Assembly (NCBI GenBank): GCA_003152835.1
Contig: PMBC01000060.1
Coordinates: 8,333 to 69,770, forward strand
Source of the DNA: Bacteroidales bacterium
Lineage (GTDB): Bacteria; Bacteroidota; Bacteroidia; Bacteroidales; VadinHA17
Reading direction: 5' to 3'
DNA length: 61,438 bases
Numbering within the stretch: position 1 is the stretch's first letter; every line of letters begins with the position of its first letter. The notes beneath the pieces are model-generated. The model did not search any database. It saw only the letters and a list, made by a program, of their open reading frames with translations, and was not told where the DNA came from. Position numbers and translations under genes: made by a program. Below are positions 45,119 through 54,819 of the stretch, in pieces.

Positions 45119-45724
45119 ATGGACCGTAAAATAGTTCTATCGACTGCGTACCTGCCCCCTATTGAATACTTTGCGCGGATAAAAGAAGCAGATGAAATTT
45201 TAATTGAAAGGGAGGAGAACTACCATAAGCAGTCGTACAGGAACCGCTGTTATATTCTTTCAACTGACAAACCGCAGCATCTTACGGTACCGGTTTACCA
45301 GGGGAGTTTTCATAAGACACACATCAGGGATATCCGCATCGATTATTCAAAAAGATGGCAGCAGATCCATCTTGGAGCTCTGAAATCGGGATACAGTTCT
45401 TCTCCCTATTTTATTTACTTTTTCGAAGTTTTTGAAAAGATAATCAAGTCACACCATGAATTTCTTCTCGATCTGAACATGAAACTGCTCGATGCAATCA
45501 TGAAAATGCTTAAGCTCGAGAGAAGAATCTCATTTACCTCAGGCTTTGTACCGGTTGAAAGCGAGGTTCATGATCTCAGGTATTCGATCAGCCCAAAGAA
45601 AAAATCGCCGTATTCCCCAAAAAAATATATCCAGGTTTTCAGTTCTGAGGAAGGATTTGTACCGGGATTAAGCATAGCCGACCTGCTCTTCAATACAGGT
45701 CCGGAAGCACTGGATTATCTCTGA
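45119..45724 (+). CDS. WbqC-like family protein
   Basis: 201 residues with the WbqC signature: an N-terminal STAYLPPIEYFARI, then ENYHKQSYRNRCYIL, LTVPVYQG, and IRDIRIDYSKRWQQIHLGALKSGYSSSPYF. It is a cytosolic, DUF-type family often near surface-polysaccharide or prenyl biosynthesis genes; biochemical role not established. It starts 10 bases after larB, so it is probably transcribed with the lar genes, with no clear functional link. A terminator follows. Confidence 0.82.
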   Translation: MDRKIVLSTAYLPPIEYFARIKEADEILIEREENYHKQSYRNRCYILSTDKPQHLTVPVYQGSFHKTHIRDIRIDYSKRWQQIHLGALKSGYSSSPYFIYFFEVFEKIIKSHHEFLLDLNMKLLDAIMKMLKLERRISFTSGFVPVESEVHDLRYSISPKKKSPYSPKKYIQVFSSEEGFVPGLSIADLLFNTGPEALDYL

Positions 45725-45728
45725 TAAA

Positions 45729-45763
45729 TAAAAAAGGACTGCCTGAACCGGCAGCCCTTTTTC
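45729..45763 (+). terminator. Rho-independent terminator of the lar-wbqC operon
   Basis: The arms read GGACTGCC and GGCAGCCC with loop TGAACC and one mismatch; A-run before and T-run after continue the stem. It lies just past the WbqC-like stop and can also help end the convergent porin transcript. Confidence 0.75.
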
Positions 45764-45802
45764 GGAAGTTGTTCACACAAAAGTAAAAATCAGATATTTC
45801 TG

Positions 45803-47305
45803 CTAGTAACCAAATTTATACCCGAATGTAACGGCAAATGTGTTCCGGGTTAAGTCCAGGCTTGATACTGGTGATCCTGTACTGGTGGAAGTATATAGTA
45901 CGTAATCATCTTTATTTTTCATTGTCGAAAAGCCAAAATCAGCAAAAATGTTCTTCTCCCTGAATCCAAATCCGAAGGAGAGAGAATTGAAATCCTGGTT
46001 TATATTTTCGCCTCCGGCTTTCCAGGCTTTGCCGTAATAACCGTATCCTCCGCGAAGATAAATATTACTCAGCCTTACTTCTGCGCCAAGGCGGATGTTA
46101 CTTGTAGTGCCCAGATCACTCCTGATTGCCAGGTTTTTGACAGTATAATCATAACCATCCCCGGTTTCAAAGAATCTTGCAGCGCCGTAATCAACAAACT
46201 CATAATCAATGCTGAGAAGAGCGATCTTTTTAACCTGCAACGCAGCGCCAGTCAGAACCCTGAATGGAGTGGTAACCCCATATGAAAATCTGAGAGCGTC
46301 ATTTGATGCTGAATAATGGCCCCCGTCGCTGAAATGCGAGGTGATATTATCATATAAATATCTATTCATATGGTAAATAGTGGGTGAATGAAATGCGAAA
46401 CCGATCCTGAGGATTTCAATCGGTTTGTAGATTGCACCAAGTTTCAGGTTAAAACCTGTACCATTATCTTTAAAATATAATGTATAATCAAAATCCGTAA
46501 ACATTGAAGGGAGGGCTGCAACCGTTGATTCGCTATGTTCATATTTACTTTCATACGAGAGCGTGTTTATTCCAAGAGTGGCTCCAAAGAAAAGCTTATT
46601 TGAGTAGTTCCCTCCGATTGAAATTGCGTGTTCGGCCATATAGCCGGTATTGGTTATGACACGCTTCATATTTTGACCGTATACTGAAGGAGGGTTATCG
46701 CCATAATTTGAATAAACGGTACCGTATGTATTATTCGATCCAGAAATGGAATCAATCACATAGGTCCTCCATCCAAGGGATGCATCGTATGCATCAACTT
46801 CCTGTGTGGGGAGGTCATACGAATAATGACCATTTGATTTATCAACCCAGTAATCGGCAAGTGAACTGCTGCTGCTGATTCCATTTATCACGATGCTCTG
46901 GTCAAGATTGCTTGTTCTGTCGAATGAGTATCCAATATTAAGAGAAATGAGTCCGCTTTCTGATTCATTCTTTATAAGGTTTGCCACTAATCCTCCCTGG
47001 CCAAGGTTGAAATTATAGAAATAATCTTCACCATTACTGTTGTTGAATAAGGAGGCTGATTTGAAATGTCCCAGCTGCGGTGTTATTGTTATTTCGGATG
47101 ATCTGAAGACACCAATTCCTGCCGGATTCTGGCTTAAAGTTGAGATATCGCCACCGAGGGCTGTGAAAGCGCCGCCCATTGACATAAATCTTGCAGTACC
47201 GCTGTAAAACAGCCTTGAATACCTCAATGCATCATCGGTACTTTGTGCAAAACTTATTGATCCAATGGAAAGTACCAGGAGAATTATCAAGCTTAATCTT
47301 TTCAT
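45803..47305 (-). CDS. OmpP1/FadL-family outer-membrane transport protein
   Basis: 500 residues. A signal peptide (MKRLSLIILLVLSIGSISFAQ) leads to a FadL-type N-terminal plug region (ARFMSMGGAFTALGGDISTLSQNPAGIGVFRSSEITITPQ, with the NPAG motif) and a large beta barrel whose last strand ends FAVTFGYKFGY. FadL homologues carry long-chain fatty acids or other hydrophobic compounds across the outer membrane. Two Ser/Gly-rich secreted proteins lie behind it. Substrate unknown. Confidence 0.88.
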   Translation of the reverse strand: MKRLSLIILLVLSIGSISFAQSTDDALRYSRLFYSGTARFMSMGGAFTALGGDISTLSQNPAGIGVFRSSEITITPQLGHFKSASLFNNSNGEDYFYNFNLGQGGLVANLIKNESESGLISLNIGYSFDRTSNLDQSIVINGISSSSSLADYWVDKSNGHYSYDLPTQEVDAYDASLGWRTYVIDSISGSNNTYGTVYSNYGDNPPSVYGQNMKRVITNTGYMAEHAISIGGNYSNKLFFGATLGINTLSYESKYEHSESTVAALPSMFTDFDYTLYFKDNGTGFNLKLGAIYKPIEILRIGFAFHSPTIYHMNRYLYDNITSHFSDGGHYSASNDALRFSYGVTTPFRVLTGAALQVKKIALLSIDYEFVDYGAARFFETGDGYDYTVKNLAIRSDLGTTSNIRLGAEVRLSNIYLRGGYGYYGKAWKAGGENINQDFNSLSFGFGFREKNIFADFGFSTMKNKDDYVLYTSTSTGSPVSSLDLTRNTFAVTFGYKFGY

Positions 47306-47383
47306 TTTTTCAAGTTTTAGTTAAAAGCATCCCACACTCTATTGGCAGAATGAACAATTATTTCAGTATTAAATCAAAATTTT

Positions 47384-48685
47384 CTACCTGCTTCTCCCGG
47401 ATGAACCGCCGGATGATGAGCCGGATGATGAGCCAGATGATCCTGAAGAAGAGGACCTTGATTCTGAAGAGCCACTAGATCCGGATGAATAACTACTGCG
47501 GGATTCAGATCCACTGCTAAAGGATCCTGAAGAATATCCGGAGCCACTTTCAACAGATCTCCTGGAAGGCATTGAATAAGATCCCTGGTTATATGATGAA
47601 GAAGATCTACTTTGTCCTGAAGGAGCTGAATAACTGCTCCTGGGAGGATTGCTCCGATACGATTGGGTGTTTGAATATGACCGGCCGGAATTACTTTCAG
47701 TATTGACCCTGCTGTTATTATATGAAGGTCTAGTGCTCATTCTCGGATTGCTGTAGCTTGGAGTGTAGGTCCTGTTGGTTCTGTTGTATTCAGGTCTTGA
47801 GGTCACCGAACTTCTTGATGTGGGGACAGATGACCTTACATTACTGGTAACTGTCCTGCTGCCTGACTGTGAGATCCCAACGCCAGGTGATCTCCGCGAA
47901 CCAGATACAGATGACATACCGCCAGCAGATCTTTGTGTGGCTGTATTTGTTCCTGAACCACCGGACCAGTAGCCTGATCTTCTGGAGGAACCGTTAGCCG
48001 GACTCATGGTTTTGTTCCATGATGATGAATAGTTGCTTTGAATTTCTCTCCTGCCGTAAGCGATAGGATTCATATCAGAATTGCCGCTGTAATTAGAATA
48101 ATAGGGCGAATATCCTCCGCCATAATATCCTCCATAATAGCCTCCGAACATATTGCCATAATATCCACCATACATGTTTCCATACCCACCGTACATGTTT
48201 CCATACCCACCGTACATGTTTCCATACCCACCGTACATGTCTCCATAATAGCCGTAATCAGAATAGAAAGGGTCGTAATATGGTGATCCGAAACCCATGT
48301 ACATTGAAGGGTAGCCCCAGCTGGAATAGAACGGGTCTCTCCAGTAAGGATAGAAATAGTTTCCGTAGAAGCTTCTCAGCCTTCCGGAGTAGGAATCGAA
48401 ATTATAATTATAGATATTCTGGTTTGATAAAGCATTGTTGTTTGCCGCAGCATCAGAATATTCATCAGATACGAGGGTATCGGAAGCATAAATGTTATCG
48501 TAATAGTCCTTTGCCTGCAAATTACTCTCTGGAGTCTGGTTAACCGCAGATCTCTTCACCCTGGTCACCGGCTGGTCTGAATGACTGTAGTAAAGATCGT
48601 CATACTCAAGACCCGTATAAATGCTTGAAGTACAAGATCCTAATGTCAGGATTGCAAGGATAGATATGTAATTAATTGCTTTCAT
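47384..48685 (-). CDS. Tyr/Gly- and Ser/Arg-rich repeat lipoprotein
   Basis: 433 residues. A lipoprotein signal ends in LTLGSC (Cys18). Residues about 100-205 are Tyr/Gly/Met-rich with heptad-like tandem repeats MYGGYGN (three perfect copies plus variants). Residues about 215-433 are a long, mainly Ser, Arg, Gly, Tyr, Pro low-complexity tail with few acidic residues. No catalytic domain is seen. Such composition suggests a disordered, adhesive or matrix-like surface protein (inference). It resembles no family I can name beyond similar Bacteroidota low-complexity lipoproteins. It lies 78 bases upstream of the FadL-like gene on the same strand. Confidence 0.8.
   Translation of the reverse strand: MKAINYISILAILTLGSCTSSIYTGLEYDDLYYSHSDQPVTRVKRSAVNQTPESNLQAKDYYDNIYASDTLVSDEYSDAAANNNALSNQNIYNYNFDSYSGRLRSFYGNYFYPYWRDPFYSSWGYPSMYMGFGSPYYDPFYSDYGYYGDMYGGYGNMYGGYGNMYGGYGNMYGGYYGNMFGGYYGGYYGGGYSPYYSNYSGNSDMNPIAYGRREIQSNYSSSWNKTMSPANGSSRRSGYWSGGSGTNTATQRSAGGMSSVSGSRRSPGVGISQSGSRTVTSNVRSSVPTSRSSVTSRPEYNRTNRTYTPSYSNPRMSTRPSYNNSRVNTESNSGRSYSNTQSYRSNPPRSSYSAPSGQSRSSSSYNQGSYSMPSRRSVESGSGYSSGSFSSGSESRSSYSSGSSGSSESRSSSSGSSGSSSGSSSGGSSGRSR
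48171..48233. repeat. 21-bp tandem repeat coding for MYGGYGN units
   Basis: Three perfect copies of a 21-base unit (TACATGTTTCCATACCCACCG on the plus strand, split here: TACATGTTTCCATACC then CACCG) run from 48171 to 48233, followed by a degenerate fourth. Because the unit is a multiple of 3 it can expand or contract without breaking the reading frame of the lipoprotein gene. Confidence 0.85.
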
Positions 48686-48791
48686 GATTGATTCCCTCTC
48701 TCGTTTTCTTTATTAAGTGCAAATATTATACCAAAATGGTCAGGCGAAGAATTTACTTTTTAACGGTTTTCAAATTTAACAATAATTAATG

Positions 48792-48817
48792 AAAAAGGAC
48801 ATGCAGCGCGTGTCCTT
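48792..48817 (-). terminator. Terminator of the frameshifted RS-rich gene
   Basis: A 9-bp stem with one G-T wobble (AAGGACATG/CGTGTCCTT), loop CAGCG; on the minus strand it is followed by a T run. It lies just past the 3' end of the broken gene at 48835. Confidence 0.6.
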
Positions 48818-48834
48818 CATTTATTATAACAGTA

Positions 48835-49109
48835 TTACCTCCTGTTCTTACTTCTGAAGGAGGATCCTTTTGATGATTTTGAACTTAAGGAAGACGATCT
48901 CGAAGCAGATGATCCGGATCTTCCTGAAGAAGAACTTCTGACATGTGGTGTCGACCCGGAGGGTGATGAACTTCTTGAAGGTGCACTGTATGTTCTTTCA
49001 ATCCGGCATCATCATTCCTGAAGTTGGGATTATCAGCTATCTGCGCTTTCAATGGGTAACCCGCAAGCAGCATTTCTGATAAAATTCCGATGTAATATTT
49101 TGATTTCAT
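48835..49109 (-). pseudogene. Frameshifted small secreted Ser/Arg-rich protein
   Basis: The frame begins with a signal-like sequence (MKSKYYIGILSEMLLAGYPLKAQ) and reads normally to FRNDDA. The +2 register then continues with RIERTYSAPSRSSSPSGS and a Ser/Arg-rich tail ending SSKGSSFRSKNRR before a stop at 48835. In the original register the sequence instead gives an unlike, His-rich tail. One base added or two removed near 49003-49012 would restore a product of about 90 residues. The tail resembles the neighbouring repeat lipoprotein. It could be a true pseudogene or a sequencing error. Confidence 0.65.
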
Positions 49110-49208
49110 GATGAACCTCCTGTTTTTTTCAATGATAACTAAAGTTTTTATCTATTTTTACGCCATCTATTTTTATAAAATTAATAAAACAAATACTATA
49201 CCAAAAAT

Positions 49209-50684
49209 ATGGCGAAGTTTTTAACAAACAAGGAAGAGAATTATGCTCAATGGTACAACGACCTGGTAATCAAGGCCGATCTTGCTGAAAACTCTGCAGT
49301 CAGAGGATGCATGGTTATCAAGCCATATGGCTATGCGATCTGGGAAAAGATACAGGCTGAGCTGGACCGGATGTTCAAGGCTACAGGACACGTAAATGCC
49401 TATTTCCCGCTTTTCATACCGAAATCATTTTTCAGCAAGGAGGCAAAGCATGTTGAAGGATTTGCAAAAGAATGCGCGATTGTGACTCATTACCGGCTGA
49501 AGAAGGATGAATCAGGCAAAGGCCTTATTGTCGATCCTGCCTCAAAACTTGAAGAAGAGCTGATAGTGCGACCTACTTCCGAAACTATAATCTGGAATTC
49601 ATATAAAAACTGGATACAATCTTACAGGGATCTTCCGATCCTGATCAATCAATGGGCAAATGTTGTTAGATGGGAAATGAGGACCCGGCTTTTCCTCAGA
49701 ACGGCTGAATTTCTCTGGCAGGAGGGACATACTGCACATGCAACGAGTGAAGAGGCTGTAGAAGAGACTGAGAGAATGCTGGGTGTTTATTCCGATTTTG
49801 CTGAAAATTTCATGGCGCTTCCTGTAATCAAAGGATATAAATCAGAGAATGAACGCTTTGCAGGAGCAATTGACACTTATACCATTGAAGCCATTATGCA
49901 GGATGGCAAAGCCCTGCAGGCAGGAACAAGTCATTTCCTTGGTCAGAATTTTGCAAAAGCCTTTGACGTTCAGTTTACCGATAAAACCGGCAAGCTGGAT
50001 TATGTATGGGCTACGTCATGGGGATTGTCAACCAGGATGATCGGAGCTCTTATCATGGCTCATTCCGATAACAACGGACTTGTGCTTCCCCCACGCCTTG
50101 CCCCTATCCAGGTGGTGATTGTACCTATCTATAAGAATCCTGAACAGCTGGAAACAATATCTGTTGCAGCTAGGAATATTAAGAGCACTCTTGAGGCCCA
50201 GGGAATATCTGTAAAATATGACGACCGCGATACTAACAAACCAGGCTGGAAATTTGCTAATTATGAACTCAAGGGAGTACCTGTCCGGATTGCGATCGGA
50301 CCACGGGATATTGAAAACAGCACAGTCGAGATTGCCAGAAGGGATACTCTTACAAAAGAGACAATTCCGATAAATGGAATAGAAGCTCACATCGGACGTC
50401 TGCTCGATGATATCCAGAAAAACATCTATCTTAAAGCTTCAGAATTCAGGAAGGCTAATACTTTTAGTGTTGATAAATGGGATGATTTTATTAATATACT
50501 TGATAACCAGGGCGGATTCATAATGGCTCACTGGGATGGTACAGCTGAAACTGAAGAGAAGATCAAGGAAGAGACAAAGGCTACAATAAGGTGCATCCCA
50601 TTTGACGCTCCCGAAGAGGAAGGCAAATGCATATATTCAGGAAAACCTTCAAAAAGAAGGGTGCTCTTTGCAAGATCATATTAA
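49209..50684 (+). CDS. proS: Prolyl-tRNA synthetase, archaeal/eukaryotic type
   Basis: 491 residues, class II synthetase. The N-terminus lacks the bacterial insertion (INS) editing domain. Motif 2 region is [27 protein letters not shown]; the anticodon-binding domain follows [50 protein letters not shown], and the C-terminal zinc-like domain holds conserved cysteines (ATIRCIPFD ... [20 protein letters not shown]). This type is standard in Bacteroidota. Confidence 0.96.
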   Translation: MAKFLTNKEENYAQWYNDLVIKADLAENSAVRGCMVIKPYGYAIWEKIQAELDRMFKATGHVNAYFPLFIPKSFFSKEAKHVEGFAKECAIVTHYRLKKDESGKGLIVDPASKLEEELIVRPTSETIIWNSYKNWIQSYRDLPILINQWANVVRWEMRTRLFLRTAEFLWQEGHTAHATSEEAVEETERMLGVYSDFAENFMALPVIKGYKSENERFAGAIDTYTIEAIMQDGKALQAGTSHFLGQNFAKAFDVQFTDKTGKLDYVWATSWGLSTRMIGALIMAHSDNNGLVLPPRLAPIQVVIVPIYKNPEQLETISVAARNIKSTLEAQGISVKYDDRDTNKPGWKFANYELKGVPVRIAIGPRDIENSTVEIARRDTLTKETIPINGIEAHIGRLLDDIQKNIYLKASEFRKANTFSVDKWDDFINILDNQGGFIMAHWDGTAETEEKIKEETKATIRCIPFDAPEEEGKCIYSGKPSKRRVLFARSY

Positions 50685-50764
50685 TCGCTGCACGGGCAAT
50701 TTGCAGGTAATTAATATTAAATTATTAAATTAGTTGCTTCAATTTCATTTTAATCAAGTTTGCC

Positions 50765-51475
50765 ATGTCGGAACTGGATGATAAAAAACTATCAATAATC
50801 GGAACCCTCAAGGAGAAATCCGTTCTTAAGCAGAAGGTATATGATAATACCCTGGAATCATTCTGCACAGTAAAGGATATTCTCAAGAATCTGGCTAAGG
50901 ATGTAAACGTTAACCTTATTGGTGTCGATACCCGGATCAGGCTTGAATACACTGACCGAAGTAACTTTGATGCTCAGATAAGGGTAGCCGGCGATATCCT
51001 GCTATTCAGCATGCATTCCAATATTTTCCAGTTCGACAGGGAACATCCTGCATGGAAGACTTCTTATATCCAGAAAAATAAGTACAACGCATATTCCGGG
51101 ATAATCAATATTTACAACTTTCTTGCTGATTCTTTCAAGTACTCAAGGCAGGATGACCTGGGATACCTCATTGCGAGGATTTTCATTAACCATGAAAACC
51201 AGTATTTTGTGGAAGGGAAGAGGCAGATGGGAATGCTTTTCACCAATTACGGGAGTGAAGCGATAAGCCGGCCGGCTCTTCAGATTATCATTGAGACAGC
51301 CATTCAATATTCCCTTGAGTTTGATCTTCTTGTTCCACCCTATGATACTGTAAAAATTGCAACTGTAGGCCAGGCTGAAGCCAAGATCCAGCATTCAAGA
51401 GTAATAACCGGCAAACGGCTTGGATTCCAGTTCAATTCTGATGACGTTCTTATGAACAATTCTCGTGGGACCTGA
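50765..51475 (+). CDS. Conserved hypothetical protein coupled to an Omp85-like gene
   Basis: 236 residues, soluble, no signal peptide and no membrane segment. I do not recognise a characterised family. Visible features are an alpha-helical N-terminus (LKEKSVLKQKVYDNTLESFCTVKDILKNL), a beta-rich middle (RIRLEYTDRSNFDAQIRVAGDILLFSMHSNIFQFDREHPAWKT), and a helical tail. Its stop overlaps the start of the barrel gene (TGATG), so it is made together with an outer-membrane protein. A structural partner or regulator is possible but unsupported. Confidence 0.7.
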   Translation: MSELDDKKLSIIGTLKEKSVLKQKVYDNTLESFCTVKDILKNLAKDVNVNLIGVDTRIRLEYTDRSNFDAQIRVAGDILLFSMHSNIFQFDREHPAWKTSYIQKNKYNAYSGIINIYNFLADSFKYSRQDDLGYLIARIFINHENQYFVEGKRQMGMLFTNYGSEAISRPALQIIIETAIQYSLEFDLLVPPYDTVKIATVGQAEAKIQHSRVITGKRLGFQFNSDDVLMNNSRGT

Positions 51476-53403
51476 TGCGTACAAAGGATATAAAATACAG
51501 AAAAACGGTTGGGCCTTTGATTCTACTGGCCCTTCTGTTTTTTAATGACCCTCTGTACCCGCAAAATATCATTAATATTCAACCCGGACACTGTTACTTA
51601 TCACCTGCTGAGATCAGCAACTCTTATATTTTAACCAGTTCTGTCAGGAACTCCCGGATAAAACTGATCCCGCCTAACAGTAACATCTACAACCCTAATT
51701 CCAGTTTCTATGATTCTCTTAAAGTAAGGGCGTCCAGGCACTTGGTAACAAGAAAATTATATGATTTTGTCGTTGTTTCAGGTCAGTCCGCTCCTGCTGC
51801 CAAAGCCTCTGAATCAAGTGACATAAACTATATCAGGTATTCCGGTAAAAGGATTGGAAAGATTGTAATACAGAGGCTTAACGTTTTCGGAAGCGATATT
51901 AATGATACCGCAAGTTCAAACCCGAATAAGCTCGAAAACCTGCTTAATAAAACCCACCTCAACACAAACGAGTTCATCGTAAGGAAAAACCTTCTTTTCT
52001 CTGAAGGCGATACCTTGTCTCCTCTTATTCTCAGTGATAATGAGAGGATCCTCAGGCAATTGCCATACATTGATGATTCAAGGATCCTTGTCATACCTGT
52101 GTCAGACAGCGAGGTGAACATTATTGTCCTGATAAAGGATATTTATTCCTTTGGTATTAATGCTGATCTGAATGGCATAAATAAAGGGTCGGTTTCACTT
52201 TTTGATAAAAACATTCTCGGTCTTGGCCATGAATTAAGGTTTGATGTTCCGTTTAACCCTGATCTTCCGGATTCCCCGGGTTTCGGATTAAGTTATTCGG
52301 TAAATAATATAAGTAAATCATTCATAAACCTGAAGCTTAACTATTTTTACGGGCTGGGAGAGAAAACTTACGGATTCAGCATTGAAAGGGAATTAATCAG
52401 CTCTACCACAAAATATGCAGGAGGAATTTCAGTGCGGGAAATGTTCACCACTGTTGACTTTGATACCATGCCCGAACCGGCTCCCCTTAAGTACAACCTG
52501 CAGGATTACTGGCTGGAACGCTCCTTTCTTCTCAGCAAAGAATCAGTTTCAAGGATTATAATAGGGGCCAGATATACCAATAATAATGTATTCAACCATC
52601 CTCTTATTCTTCCTGAAACATATCATTACATTCAGCAATACAGGATATTCCTTGGTTCTGTCTCTCTTTCGGTTCAGAAATACTATAAAACAAGCCTGCT
52701 CTATGCCTATGGAAGAACAGAGGACATTCCTTATGGCGGACTGTTGACGATCACCGCCGGCAAGGAGATAAATGAGTTTAAAAGAAGAGATTATCTGGGA
52801 TTTAACCTTTCTTTCGGGAAATCATTTGGCACCATCGGGTATTTCTATTCTTCTGGTGGTCTAGCATCATTCTTCAACGGATCAAGGACAGAGGAGGGTC
52901 TTTTAATGATCAGGACTTCATATTTCTCCAATCTTGTATACATTGGGAACTATAAGGTTAGGAACTTCATCAAAGCTGATTATACCCGAGGTTTTGACAG
53001 GTACCTCGACGAACACCTTGCCTTTAACCGCGATGGCGGATTCTCAGGATTCAGGAATGATTCAGTCGGCGGGGCGCAGAGGTTATCAGTAAACCTTGAA
53101 TCTGTGCTTTTCAGTCCACGCAATTATTACGGGTTCAGGTTTGCTTTTTTTGCTTTCGCCGATGCAGGATGCCTGTTTGGGACCAACCAGATTCTAAAAA
53201 ATGGAGTATTCCTTTCATCTGTCGGCCTGGGAATAAGGATCCGAAATGATAACCTTTTGCTCAATACCTTACAGATCCGGCTGGTCTTTTATCCGAATCT
53301 GCCACTATATTCAAACGTCACCTACCTGTCGCTGTCAGGAGAACAACTGCTTAAACCAGATAACTTTGACCCGGGTCCACCATCCACCTTACTATACAGA
53401 TAA
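51475..53403 (+). CDS. Omp85/BamA-TamA-like outer-membrane protein
   Basis: 642 residues. A signal-like N-terminus precedes a POTRA-like domain (about 120-220, IGKIVIQRLNVFGSDIND ... RQLPYIDDSRILVIPVSDSEVNIIVLIKDIYSFG, the usual end of a POTRA unit). A barrel of about 400 residues follows, with repeated Phe/Tyr-ended strands and a late region GGAQRLSVNLESVLFSPRNYYGFRFAFFAFADAG resembling the C-terminal region of Omp85 barrels. Likely function: insertion of proteins or lipid-linked transport at the outer membrane. Divergence from BamA suggests a second-line family member. Confidence 0.72.
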   Translation: MRTKDIKYRKTVGPLILLALLFFNDPLYPQNIINIQPGHCYLSPAEISNSYILTSSVRNSRIKLIPPNSNIYNPNSSFYDSLKVRASRHLVTRKLYDFVVVSGQSAPAAKASESSDINYIRYSGKRIGKIVIQRLNVFGSDINDTASSNPNKLENLLNKTHLNTNEFIVRKNLLFSEGDTLSPLILSDNERILRQLPYIDDSRILVIPVSDSEVNIIVLIKDIYSFGINADLNGINKGSVSLFDKNILGLGHELRFDVPFNPDLPDSPGFGLSYSVNNISKSFINLKLNYFYGLGEKTYGFSIERELISSTTKYAGGISVREMFTTVDFDTMPEPAPLKYNLQDYWLERSFLLSKESVSRIIIGARYTNNNVFNHPLILPETYHYIQQYRIFLGSVSLSVQKYYKTSLLYAYGRTEDIPYGGLLTITAGKEINEFKRRDYLGFNLSFGKSFGTIGYFYSSGGLASFFNGSRTEEGLLMIRTSYFSNLVYIGNYKVRNFIKADYTRGFDRYLDEHLAFNRDGGFSGFRNDSVGGAQRLSVNLESVLFSPRNYYGFRFAFFAFADAGCLFGTNQILKNGVFLSSVGLGIRIRNDNLLLNTLQIRLVFYPNLPLYSNVTYLSLSGEQLLKPDNFDPGPPSTLLYR

Positions 53404-53421
53404 CTTTCAACCAGTCATGCC

Positions 53422-54765
53422 ATGCTGAATGAATTCCTGAATTATATAGAAGAAAACCACCTTGTTAATAAAGGCGATAAGGTCCTTATGGCCGTAAGCG
53501 GAGGAATCGATTCAATGGTTATGGCTGATCTCTTTACAATGAGCGGCATTAAAACAGGAGTTGCACATTGTAACTTTTGCCTGAGGGGACGTGAATCCGA
53601 CAGGGATGAAAAACTGGTAAAAAAGATGGCCGACATTCATCATATCCCATTTTATTCAATAAGGTTTGATACAAAGGGATATGCAGAAAAAAAAGGAATA
53701 TCAATTCAGATGTCTGCCAGGGAATTGCGATACAACTGGTTTGAAGAAATCCGGAAAAAGAACAGCTATGACACTATTGCGGTAGCTCACAACCTGAATG
53801 ATAATATTGAAACACTGATTATCAACCTCACCAGGGGAACAGGAATTGCAGGACTTACCGGGATGAAAAATTCCGCTAACCATATCATCAGGCCATTGCT
53901 GTTTGCTTCAAGGGAAAGAATTAAGGAATATTGTATTAAGCACAAGGTAAATTTCAGGGAAGATAAGTCTAATGCAGAAACAAAATATACCAGGAATAAG
54001 ATCAGGCATCTTGTAATTCCGGTTCTTAAAGATATCAACCCATCAATAGAAGATACATTGAATGAGACGGCCGAAAGACTGGGAGCAACAAATGATATTG
54101 TTAATTATTTCACAGATAAGCTAAGGGATAGTTTAACGAAAAAGAAAGATGGCAACCTGATCATAAGTATCAGCAAGCTTAAGCCCTACCTTGGTAACAG
54201 TACGTTACTATATGAGCTCTTCAAACCATTCGGGATTACCGGAAGCATGGTGCCTGACCTTTATAAAATTACCGGGGGAGAAACTGGTGGTCAGCTTTTT
54301 ACCGGCACTCATAGGCTCCTCAAAAACAGGAATGATATTATCATTTCAGTTCTGACTGAAATAAAAAATGAATATTATAAAGCGAATTCTATTGCCGGGT
54401 TAAAGAAAATACCCGGTTTTGTATCTGTCAGCAAACTTATTCCTGCTCCCGGCTTTTTAATCCCTTCCGATCGTAAAACGGCCTGCCTGGATTTTGACAA
54501 GCTCTCATTTCCGATAATAGTCAGAAAATGGCTCCCGGGCGATTTCTTTTATCCGCTTGGTATGAAAAAGAAGAGAAAGCTGAGTGATTATTTTATCGAC
54601 CGGAAGTTTTCAAGGATCGATAAAGAGAAGGCTCTTATCCTGGAATCAGGCGGCAAAATTGTCTGGATCGTTGGCGAAAGAATTGATGACAGGTTCAGGG
54701 TAACTGATGCTTCCAGGAAAATACTGATTATAAAAGTGAAACAGAAAGAAGCCGGTAACCGGTGA
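53422..54765 (+). CDS. tilS: tRNA(Ile)-lysidine synthetase
   Basis: 447 residues. Modifies C34 of tRNA-Ile (CAU) to lysidine so that it reads AUA. The ATP PP-loop SGGIDS lies at residues 26-31, followed by VAHNLNDNIETLIINLTRGTGIAGL, NFREDKSNAETKYTRNKIRHLVIPVLKDINPS, and the C-terminal domain RKWLPGDFFYPLGMKKKRKLSDYFIDRKF. The order is typical of the family. Confidence 0.95.
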   Translation: MLNEFLNYIEENHLVNKGDKVLMAVSGGIDSMVMADLFTMSGIKTGVAHCNFCLRGRESDRDEKLVKKMADIHHIPFYSIRFDTKGYAEKKGISIQMSARELRYNWFEEIRKKNSYDTIAVAHNLNDNIETLIINLTRGTGIAGLTGMKNSANHIIRPLLFASRERIKEYCIKHKVNFREDKSNAETKYTRNKIRHLVIPVLKDINPSIEDTLNETAERLGATNDIVNYFTDKLRDSLTKKKDGNLIISISKLKPYLGNSTLLYELFKPFGITGSMVPDLYKITGGETGGQLFTGTHRLLKNRNDIIISVLTEIKNEYYKANSIAGLKKIPGFVSVSKLIPAPGFLIPSDRKTACLDFDKLSFPIIVRKWLPGDFFYPLGMKKKRKLSDYFIDRKFSRIDKEKALILESGGKIVWIVGERIDDRFRVTDASRKILIIKVKQKEAGNR

Positions 54766-54814
54766 CCGGCCAGCCTTCGCCGAGGCTTCAGCTGCCAAAG
54801 CAACCGGTAACCGG
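54752..54814. repeat. Dyad-rich spacer between tilS and aroC
   Basis: Two copies of the near-palindromic CCGGTAACCGG (54752-54762 and 54804-54814) flank a small hairpin AGCCT/AGGCT (54772-54787) with a GC-rich loop. It fills the convergent tilS-aroC gap and may end both transcripts, though it lacks T runs. GC content is above the neighbourhood, so a dispersed repeat element is possible. Confidence 0.45.
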
Positions 54815-54819
54815 AAGAA

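Noticed and set aside
48171-48240. CRISPR-like tandem repeats
   Set aside because: Units are contiguous without spacers and lie inside a coding frame as multiples of 3.
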